Shown: positions 58,014 to 64,000 of the stretch, one piece after another
Layout: each line of letters starts with the position of its first letter
How positions within the stretch are numbered: position 1 is the stretch's first letter
DNA from: Proteiniclasticum sp043951855
GTDB taxonomy: Bacteria > Bacillota > Clostridia > Clostridiales > Clostridiaceae
Assembly (NCBI RefSeq): GCF_043951855.1
Contig: NZ_JBINJW010000005.1
Location: 77,745 to 141,744 of the forward strand
Length of the DNA stretch: 64,000 bases
Reading direction: 5' to 3'
Position numbers and translations under genes: made by a program
Notes under the pieces: model-generated
Told to the model about the DNA's origin: nothing
Database searches by the model: none
The model's input: the letters and a program-made list of their open reading frames with translations, nothing else

Positions 58014-58062
58014 AGATAAGCCCTCGGATTTCGATGAATTGAAATCCGAGGGCTTATCTTAT
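58014..58062. terminator. Bidirectional intrinsic terminator
   Basis: A 19-bp perfect stem (58014-58032 with 58041-58059; core AAGCCCTCGGATTTC) between folA and the convergent GNAT gene. Confidence 0.88.
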
Positions 58063-58091
58063 AGGTTGGTCTGTCAGAGCCTGATTTCATT

Positions 58092-58628
58092 CTACAGGTC
58101 AGGATTCCTGCTGAGGTAGAGTACATGTTTCTTCAGCGGACTGCTTCTTTTCACACTGGGATGGTCAAACTCCATGATCTTCGTCATGCCGATTTTTCTC
58201 ATGACATTTTCTGAAGGGAGATTGATCTCTGCAGTGAAGCTGTACACCTCATTTAGATTCAGTTCCGTGAAACCATACTGAAGACAGGCTTTGGCACCCT
58301 CCGTGGCATATCCTCTACCCCAGGCGGAGGCGGATAGTCGCCAGCCGATTTCGATGCAGGGGGTGAAAGGTGCAGGAAAGGCGGCTTCGTGAAAACCGAT
58401 GTATCCGATGAATGTTCCCGTTTCCTTCACTTCCACTGCATAGAGTCCGAAACCCAGCCGTCTGAACTCCTCCTGAATTCTCTGATGAAACAGATCTGTC
58501 TCCTCTTCCGTGAGGGTTTTGGGAAAATACTGCATCACAAGAGGGTCCAGATTCATTTCTCTGAAGATCTTCAGATCTTCCTCTTGCCAGTCCCTGAAAA
58601 GAAGTCTTTCACTCTCGAAATAATTCAT
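58092..58628 (-). CDS. GNAT acetyltransferase, RimJ/RimL-like
   Basis: A 178-residue acetyltransferase beginning FESERLLFRDWQEEDLKIFREMNLDPLVMQYFP, with the acetyl-CoA site EIGWRLSASAWGRGYATEGAKACLQYGF and ENVMRKIGM. This subgroup acetylates N-termini of ribosomal proteins or small molecules; substrate unknown. AGGAGGC precedes the ATG. It follows the MFS gene on the minus strand and may share its transcript. Confidence 0.88.
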   Translation of the reverse strand: MNYFESERLLFRDWQEEDLKIFREMNLDPLVMQYFPKTLTEEETDLFHQRIQEEFRRLGFGLYAVEVKETGTFIGYIGFHEAAFPAPFTPCIEIGWRLSASAWGRGYATEGAKACLQYGFTELNLNEVYSFTAEINLPSENVMRKIGMTKIMEFDHPSVKRSSPLKKHVLYLSRNPDL

Positions 58629-58660
58629 AGATGCCTCCTGTCATATGATTTTTCCATCAC

Positions 58661-59878
58661 CTAGTTTCCGTTCTCCACTCTCTTGTCATGGACAAGGCTG
58701 ATGAAGATGAAGGCGATGCCGAAGAAGAAAGCGCCGTAGGCGAATACGATCTGATATCCGATGAGATCGATGAGGGTTCCCAGTAGGGGCGGGGAGATGA
58801 TGTTCGCAATGGAAGAGAAGAGGTAGTATACACCCGTATAGGTTCCAAGAAGTCCCACTGGACTCATATCCGCTACCAGAGGGTAGGAATTGATATTGAT
58901 GGATGCCCAGGAAAATCCGATGCCCAGAAAGAGGATTCTCATGATGAGGAGCATGTTGTTCATGCCTGGGTTCAGGAAAAATATGGTGGTCATGAGAAGC
59001 ACAGCACCTACGATACCGATTCGGATGGTGTTCTTCTTCCCGATCTTCGTTCCGATGAGTCCTGCCGGAATGGCAAAGATCAGGAAGGAGAGAGAAATGA
59101 AGGACAATGTCAGTGTCGCTTCGGAAGGCCTGATGTTCAGATAGCTCTGAGCATATTTTGTGAAGAAGGTCTCCACGCCGTTGAAGCCGATGAACCAGCT
59201 GCAGATGGCAAGAAGCAGATACCTGGTGCTTCTGTCCTTGAAGGCGATGCCCAGTCCCTGGGCAAGGTTTCGTTTTTCCTCCGCGGCTTCGTAATGAAGC
59301 ACATCTCTGTGTTCCTTGATTCGTGTGAAGAGAACGATGAAGGAGAAAAGAATGAGTACTGCAGAGAGGATGAAGGGATACCCTTCATTCATTTCATAAA
59401 GCTTTCCGCCGATGAAGTAGGCGATGAGAGAACCGATGCCACCCATGAAGTTGATGATGGAATTGGATTTGGAACGATTGGGTTTCGCTGTGATGTCCGG
59501 CATCAGGGCAATCACCGGTGAACGGTAGATGCTCATGGATAAATTCATGAATAAGAGTGCGAAGATCAGTGAGAAAAGGGTTCCGGTGTTGGGTATGAGG
59601 AACATGAAGAGGGCTGCCAGGGGCATGCCGATCATGATAAAAGGCATTCTTCGGCCGAAACGGGTATTGATCTTATCTGAGTAGAAGCCGACAGTAGGCT
59701 GAATGAACAAGGCCAGATAGTTGTCTATGGTCATGATGAAACCGATGAGTGCCGCGCTCTTGAGATAATTTCCCAGAAGCAGAGGCATGAACGCGTTATA
59801 GACGCTCCAGGTGATGCTGATGGCGAAAAATCCGAAACCGAGAATAAAGGTCTTTTTGTAGTCCAGCTTGTTTTCCAT
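58661..59878 (-). CDS. MFS transporter (sucrose/glycoside-like)
   Basis: A 405-residue carrier with 12 hydrophobic segments. TVGFYSDKINTRFGRRMPFIMIGMPLAALFMFL is the loop 2-3 MFS motif in the form seen in SLC45/sucrose-type carriers. Its stop-to-start arrangement with the glycerophosphodiesterase upstream (6 bp) suggests a joint role, perhaps uptake of glycerophospho-alcohols or sugars; the substrate is not determined by sequence. Confidence 0.85.
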   Translation of the reverse strand: MENKLDYKKTFILGFGFFAISITWSVYNAFMPLLLGNYLKSAALIGFIMTIDNYLALFIQPTVGFYSDKINTRFGRRMPFIMIGMPLAALFMFLIPNTGTLFSLIFALLFMNLSMSIYRSPVIALMPDITAKPNRSKSNSIINFMGGIGSLIAYFIGGKLYEMNEGYPFILSAVLILFSFIVLFTRIKEHRDVLHYEAAEEKRNLAQGLGIAFKDRSTRYLLLAICSWFIGFNGVETFFTKYAQSYLNIRPSEATLTLSFISLSFLIFAIPAGLIGTKIGKKNTIRIGIVGAVLLMTTIFFLNPGMNNMLLIMRILFLGIGFSWASININSYPLVADMSPVGLLGTYTGVYYLFSSIANIISPPLLGTLIDLIGYQIVFAYGAFFFGIAFIFISLVHDKRVENGN

Positions 59879-59884
59879 TACCGC

Positions 59885-60607
59885 TTACAACTCCTTCAGT
59901 TTGCTTAATAATTCTTTGGGATAATCCGTGATGAGACCATCCACGCCCAGGTCCTTGAAGTAGGCAACCTGGCTGGGGTCATTGACGGTCCATAGATTCA
60001 CTTTGACATTTTTTCTGTGAGACTCTTCCACAATGGTCCTGTCCATGGCTATGTAGTAAGGATGGATGTACGCTGCACCAAAGGTCAGGGCGTAATCATA
60101 AGGTTTGTAGAGCCCGGACTGGTAAAGGGGTGCAACCTTCGCCTCGGGATTCAGCTCTTTCAGTTTGGCCAGGGAATAATGGTTGAAGCTTGAGAAGAGG
60201 ATGCGAGGAAGAAGACCTCTTTCCGTAAGCATCTTAAGGAGCTTCTCCTCGATGCCCGGATAGAGAAGAAAGCCCATCTTGATTTCGATGTTCAGAATGA
60301 TCTCAGTACCTTCCAGAAGATCCAGCAGTTCAGAAAGCGTGGGTATTTTCTCTCCTCTAAAGGCATCCCCTTTCCAGAGTCCGAAGTCATGCTGTAGAAG
60401 CTCCTCATAGGTAAGGTCCTTGACCATACCTTTGCCGTCGGAAACACGGCTGATTTCTTCATCGTGGGTGAGGACAAGGATGCCGTCTCTTGTCATGTGT
60501 ACATCCGTTTCAATGCCATGGACACCCAGATCCACAGCGGACCTGAAAGCGGACATGGTGTTTTCCGGATAAACAGAGGAATTGCCTCTGTGTGCGTAAA
60601 TGAGCAT
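59885..60607 (-). CDS. Glycerophosphodiester phosphodiesterase
   Basis: A 240-residue GDPD releasing glycerol-3-phosphate from glycerophosphodiesters: YAHRGNSSVYPENTMSAFRSAVDLGVHGIETDVHMTRDGILVLTHDEEISR contains the HRG, E-x-D and HD metal and catalytic residues; LNIEIK follows. No signal peptide, so cytoplasmic like E. coli UgpQ. The ATG ending at 60607 has GGAGGTATC upstream and is chosen over the longer frame. First gene of the minus-strand operon with the MFS carrier. Confidence 0.92.
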   Translation of the reverse strand: MLIYAHRGNSSVYPENTMSAFRSAVDLGVHGIETDVHMTRDGILVLTHDEEISRVSDGKGMVKDLTYEELLQHDFGLWKGDAFRGEKIPTLSELLDLLEGTEIILNIEIKMGFLLYPGIEEKLLKMLTERGLLPRILFSSFNHYSLAKLKELNPEAKVAPLYQSGLYKPYDYALTFGAAYIHPYYIAMDRTIVEESHRKNVKVNLWTVNDPSQVAYFKDLGVDGLITDYPKELLSKLKEL

Positions 60608-60623
60608 TTGATACCTCCAGTTC

Positions 60624-60645
60624 AAGGGGCTGAGCCCCTTTTTCT
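60624..60645. other. Hairpin ahead of the glycerophosphodiesterase gene
   Basis: AAGGGGCT (60624-60631) and AGCCCCTT (60633-60640) flank one base; TTTTT follows on the plus strand. On the minus strand it lies just upstream of the ribosome-binding site, so it could be an operator or 5-prime leader hairpin. Confidence 0.45.
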
Positions 60646-60852
60646 TCTTATCTACATTATACTAGTATTTGTATTCTGTTGTTCTATTTTTGATGTTGTT
60701 ATCAGCGAATTTACATATTGCTTGGACCAATCGGACTCTAGAGTGGAGATATCCTCAAAACCAGAACAGTTTTTTCCTTTTTCCCACAAATAAAAATCTG
60801 GTTTGATATAATAAAAGATGTCTTTAAATGAAAAAGAAATGAAGGTGAAGAA

Positions 60853-62580
60853 ATGATCAGACAATTTATAGAATACTATAAGCCCCATAAATGGCTTTTT
60901 TTCCTGGATATGTTTGCTGCTACGCTGGTGGCTGTGACAGACCTGATTTTTCCTCAGGTCACAAGAACGTTCATCAATGATATCATCCCGGATAATAATG
61001 TGGAGCTGCTTGTGAAAATCGCCATCGCACTGTTCTTTCTCTATATACTCCGGTTTTTCCTGGATTATATTGTAGGGTACTATGGACACCTGCTTGGCGT
61101 GAGAATGGAATATGACATGAGAAAGGATATGTTCCATCATCTCCAGAAGCTGTCTTTCAAGTACTATGATGAGACAAAGACCGGTCATATCATGTCAAGG
61201 CTTGTCAACGACCTGAATGAAATATCAGAGCTTGCCCATCACGGACCGGAGGATATATTCATCTCCGGGCTCATGCTCATCGGATCCTTTGTGCTTCTCC
61301 TTGGCATCAACGTGAAGCTGACACTCATTGTGTTTTCCATTGTTCCTTTTCTTGTGGTCTTCGCCATTATCTACAACAGCAAGCTGAGAAGAACATTCCG
61401 GCAGATGAGAGAGAAGCTCTCTGACATCAACGCAGGGCTGGAAGACTCCATTTCCGGTGTGCGTGTGGTGAAGTCCTTCACCAATGAACCTTTTGAAGAA
61501 AAGAAGTTTGACCATGGGAATGAGAGCTTCAAGATCCTGAGAGGAAGAAGTGTACGGCACCTGGGTATATTTACTGGTGGAATCAATTTCTTCTCCAATA
61601 TATTGAACCTCACAACCCTTGCTTTCGGAGGTTATTTCCTCTATCGTGGTGAGATCCAGACGGGTGATCTTTTTGCTTACATCATATATATGGGTCTTAT
61701 GATCCAGCCGGTGAAAAGACTGGCGAACTTTGTGGAACAGTTCCAGAGGGGAATGGCCGGATTCAGGAGATTTTCCGAAGTCATGGCTGTGGACCCGGAC
61801 ATCGTCGATGTGGAAGGGGCCGAGGAGCTTAAGGATGTGGAAGGAAGGGTCATCTTTGAAAACGTCGCTTTCTCCTATGGAGACCGCGAAGCGGTGCTCA
61901 GAAACATCAATCTTCAGGTACCCGCAGGACAGACCATTGCCATTGTAGGTCCCAGCGGGGTAGGGAAAACCACCTTGTGCAATCTGATTCCCAGATTCTA
62001 TGAAATCGACAGCGGGAAGATCCTCATTGATGATAAGAATATCCAGGAAGTGACCATGGAGAGCCTGAGAGGGAATATCGGAATCGTTCAGCAGGATGTG
62101 TTCCTCTTCACAGGCACAGTCTATGAGAACCTTCTTTATGGAAACCTGGATGCCACCGAAGAAGAAGTCATGGAAGCAGCTAGAAAAGCCAACGCCTATG
62201 AATTCATCATGGCCATGCCGGAAGGATTCCAGACCTACATCGGCGAAAGAGGTGTGAAGCTTTCCGGAGGTCAGAAGCAGAGGCTTTCCATCGCCAGAAT
62301 GTTCCTGAAGAATCCGCCAATCCTTATCCTTGACGAAGCGACTTCGTCTCTGGATAATAAAAGTGAAGCTGTGATTCAGGAATCCATCAGTGAACTGGCA
62401 AAGGACAGAACCACCTTTGTCATCGCTCATAGGATGGCGACTATCAGAAATGCACAGAGAATCATCGTGCTGACGGAAAAGGGCATTGAAGAAGAAGGAA
62501 ACCACGCGGAACTGATGAAGCTCCGGGGTGAATACTTCAAGCTCTATAACTCTCAGTTCAAACCTTCCGAGGTCGTTTAG
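60853..62580 (+). CDS. ABC transporter, fused permease/ATPase (exporter type)
   Basis: A 575-residue half-transporter. Six membrane helices occupy residues ~15-300 (FFLDMFAATLVAVTDLIFPQ, KIAIALFFLYILRFFLDYIV and others), with intracellular loop SFKYYDETKTGHIMSRLVNDLNEI. The ATPase has Walker A GPSGVGKTT, Q-loop IGIVQQDVFLF, signature LSGGQKQRL, Walker B ILILDEATSSLD and H-loop His in IAHRMATI. It probably works as a homodimer exporting a lipid, drug or peptide. A TATAAT (60807-60812) lies upstream. A CHR pair starts 32 bp downstream. Confidence 0.92.
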   Translation: MIRQFIEYYKPHKWLFFLDMFAATLVAVTDLIFPQVTRTFINDIIPDNNVELLVKIAIALFFLYILRFFLDYIVGYYGHLLGVRMEYDMRKDMFHHLQKLSFKYYDETKTGHIMSRLVNDLNEISELAHHGPEDIFISGLMLIGSFVLLLGINVKLTLIVFSIVPFLVVFAIIYNSKLRRTFRQMREKLSDINAGLEDSISGVRVVKSFTNEPFEEKKFDHGNESFKILRGRSVRHLGIFTGGINFFSNILNLTTLAFGGYFLYRGEIQTGDLFAYIIYMGLMIQPVKRLANFVEQFQRGMAGFRRFSEVMAVDPDIVDVEGAEELKDVEGRVIFENVAFSYGDREAVLRNINLQVPAGQTIAIVGPSGVGKTTLCNLIPRFYEIDSGKILIDDKNIQEVTMESLRGNIGIVQQDVFLFTGTVYENLLYGNLDATEEEVMEAARKANAYEFIMAMPEGFQTYIGERGVKLSGGQKQRLSIARMFLKNPPILILDEATSSLDNKSEAVIQESISELAKDRTTFVIAHRMATIRNAQRIIVLTEKGIEEEGNHAELMKLRGEYFKLYNSQFKPSEVV

Positions 62581-62612
62581 TCTGGTACAGTAAGAAACAA
62601 AAGGAGAAAAAA

Positions 62613-63167
62613 ATGAAATTACTTTTTGAGATGTTTATCTCCTTCTTCAAGATCGGTGCCTTCACCATAGGTGGGGGTTATGCCATGCTGCCTCTTATTC
62701 AGAGGGAAGTGGTGAAGAACAAGAAATGGATCAACGAAGAGGATTTTCTGGACATGGTGGTGGTGGCGCAGTCGGCACCTGGACCACTGGCTGTGAATAT
62801 CAGCGTTTTCACAGGATATAAGGTGAAGGGGATCCCCGGGCTCATATCCACAGTGCTTGGCGCAACGCTGCCGTCCTTTATGATCATCATTCTGGTGGCA
62901 TCGGTTTTCATCGGGATTGAAGCCAATCCCATTGTGGAACGTGTATTCAAGGGCATCAGACCAGCAGTGGTTGCACTTATTGCTGTGCCTGTCATAAAGC
63001 TAGGCAAATCCGCAAAGGTGAACAGGAAGAATTTCTTTCTGCCTGCTACCGTTGCAGTGCTTGTCGCTTTTCTTAAAGTCAACCCGATTTATGTGATCCT
63101 GTCACTCATGGTCATCGGTGTGGCGGTAGTCTTTGCAAGGAGGGGAAAAAATGGCAGTACTCATTGA
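62613..63167 (+). CDS. CHR (chromate ion transporter) family protein, second pair, first half
   Basis: A 184-residue single-domain CHR protein: FKIGAFTIGGGYAMLPLIQREVV and AQSAPGPLAVNISVFTGYKVKGIPG, about six hydrophobic segments. It overlaps the next CHR gene by 17 bp. The pair is related to, but distinct from, the one at 3539-4669. AAAGGAG precedes the ATG. Confidence 0.88.
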   Translation: MKLLFEMFISFFKIGAFTIGGGYAMLPLIQREVVKNKKWINEEDFLDMVVVAQSAPGPLAVNISVFTGYKVKGIPGLISTVLGATLPSFMIIILVASVFIGIEANPIVERVFKGIRPAVVALIAVPVIKLGKSAKVNRKNFFLPATVAVLVAFLKVNPIYVILSLMVIGVAVVFARRGKNGSTH

Positions 63168-63672
63168 TCTATTCATCACCTTCTTTAAAATAGGGCTTTT
63201 CAGTTTCGGCGGCGGCTATGCCATGCTGCCCATGATCCAGAGAGAGGTTGTGGACATCAACGGATGGCTTACCAGAGAATCTTTCCTGAATATCATCGGA
63301 ATCAGTCAGGCTACGCCAGGCCCCATAGCAGTGAATACTGCAACCTATGTGGGATTCAAGACCTCGGGTGTCATAGGCTCCGCCTTTGCGACCTTTGGGG
63401 TGATCCTTCCTTCCGTGATTATCGTGTATATCATCGCAAGGCTTTTCATGAAGTACAAGGACGGCATCTATGTGCAGAGCGTTCTGAAATTCATCAGGCT
63501 TGGGGCCATCGGCCTCATCGCGGCGGCAGCGCTCTCATTAATGGGAGATGTGTTTGTGAATATACCTAGTGTCATCATCTTCATCGCTGCCTTTTTCGCC
63601 AGCTACAAGCTGAAGATGGATCCGATTCTTATGATTGTTCTTGCGGGGTTCATAGGATTCATCATATTCTGA
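63151..63672 (+). CDS. CHR (chromate ion transporter) family protein, second pair, second half
   Basis: A 173-residue single-domain CHR protein with FKIGLFSFGGGYAMLPMIQREVV and SQATPGPIAVNTATYVGFK. ATG at 63151, just after AAGGAGGGG, is preferred to the in-frame start at 63133. With the previous gene it would form a two-subunit transporter. Confidence 0.88.
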   Translation: MAVLIDLFITFFKIGLFSFGGGYAMLPMIQREVVDINGWLTRESFLNIIGISQATPGPIAVNTATYVGFKTSGVIGSAFATFGVILPSVIIVYIIARLFMKYKDGIYVQSVLKFIRLGAIGLIAAAALSLMGDVFVNIPSVIIFIAAFFASYKLKMDPILMIVLAGFIGFIIF

Positions 63673-63693
63673 TACGAAATTATGAATGAGCGA

Positions 63694-63718
63694 GAAGCCG
63701 GTTTTACCGGCTTCTTCT
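63694..63718 (+). terminator. Intrinsic terminator after second CHR pair
   Basis: GAAGCCGG (63694-63701) pairs with CCGGCTTC (63707-63714), loop TTTTA; TTCT follows. Confidence 0.78.
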
Positions 63719-63742
63719 GCGTTCATATGAAGTAGATTTTAA

Positions 63743-63808
63743 TGTAAAGTGAATAGACCATTAACAAATCCGTTTTTCATTGTAAAGTGAATGTTAATCA
63801 TGTATTAT
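63743..63808 (+). promoter_or_regulatory. Direct repeat and upstream promoter
   Basis: TGTAAAGTGAAT occurs at 63743-63754 and again at 63781-63792, 38 bp apart. The second copy overlaps a promoter: TTGTAA (63780-63785), 17 bp, TATTAT (63803-63808) preceded by TG. Confidence 0.5.
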
Positions 63809-63933
63809 AGAAGAACACGGACGAGATAGGAAGCGAAATCGGGTAATGCGTATGTGTATTTTGTTGAGAATCAAAGGGTATGGAAATTGTAGTAAATTTA
63901 CTTATTCTTTTGAGAAATTTATACAAATAAGTG

Positions 63934-63963
63934 TTGACAGATGATTTGAGGCCGTGTTATTAT
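63934..63963 (+). promoter_or_regulatory. Strong promoter, probably of an rRNA operon beyond the window
   Basis: TTGACA (63934-63939) and TATTAT (63958-63963) with an 18-bp spacer. The sequence after it (GACAAGTCGCTTGAGACAAG) is the kind of leader seen ahead of 16S rRNA in clostridia, and no start codon appears before the window ends. The rest of the 63673-64000 gap holds no gene. Confidence 0.6.
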
Positions 63964-64000
63964 AGACAAGTCGCTTGAGACAAGTGACAAGAAAGAAAAC

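Noticed and set aside
61225..62505. 426-residue minus-strand frame opposite the ABC exporter
   Set aside because: Antisense to a gene with complete ABC motifs; His/Asp-rich composition typical of reverse reading.

Overview
The window is a stretch of ordinary chromosome from an anaerobic, low-to-moderate GC Bacillota, most likely a member of the Clostridia. The evidence is strong AGGAGG ribosome-binding sites with many TTG and GTG starts, T-tailed intrinsic terminators, a GatCAB amidotransferase, and an rph-rdgB-ysnB set and pcrA-ligA-gatCAB order typical of Bacillota. CstR-, PadR- and TetR-type regulators and anaerobic carboxylate metabolism fit the same picture. No phage, insertion sequence, CRISPR array or plasmid gene was seen. 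Genus is not claimed.

Layout. 1-5557: end of an oligopeptide ABC transporter (OppD-like tail and an OppF-like ATPase with a long helical insertion), then a cytoplasmic gamma-glutamyltransferase-like Ntn hydrolase (YwrD type), a pair of half-size CHR transporters and a DUF1028 protein. 5700-7285: PadR regulator plus DUF2812 membrane protein behind a large inverted-repeat operator. 7485-12005: RND efflux pump with a coiled-coil insertion in its docking domain, followed by its likely TetR repressor. 12144-23357: LysR-controlled 3-hydroxybutyrate/acetoacetate locus (orphan CoA-transferase beta subunit, Na+ symporter, complete CoA-transferase, thiolase, two hydroxybutyrate-type dehydrogenases, two GntP permeases). 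23445-26190: TetR and a lipoprotein pair, an FMN-binding protein and a fumarate-reductase-like flavoprotein, which looks like a split extracellular reductase.

26380-29281: VOC protein, class V aminotransferase, GNAT acetyltransferase and a small membrane protein. 29367-32909: sulfane-sulfur (persulfide) module with two single-domain rhodaneses, a CoA-disulfide reductase-rhodanese fusion and two CstR-like sensors, ending with a SprT-like protein. 32995-43470: pgi, rsuA-like, pcrA, ligA, a small membrane protein and gatCAB. 43661-47860: GNAT, AIR-synthase-like protein, rph, rdgB, ysnB-like phosphoesterase and a YczE-like membrane protein. 48094-49465: 14 tRNA genes. 49617-54247: Nudix hydrolase, dicarboxylate/amino-acid symporter, proBA. 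54333-58062: unknown small protein, DUF1858-DUF438 pair behind an FNR-type box, thyA-folA and a possible Spo0E-like peptide. 58092-60607 (minus strand): GNAT, MFS transporter, glycerophosphodiesterase. 60853-63672: ABC exporter and a second CHR pair. The window closes on a strong promoter that probably drives an rRNA operon just beyond it.

The most informative regions are the 3-hydroxybutyrate locus, where one control cassette (LysR box, promoter, cre-like site) occurs twice at an exact 2640-bp offset; the split flavinylated reductase; the persulfide module with tandem CstR paralogues and two operators; the RND pump with a built-in coiled-coil hairpin; and the DUF438 operon with an FNR/HcpR-like box centred about 42 bp upstream of its predicted start.
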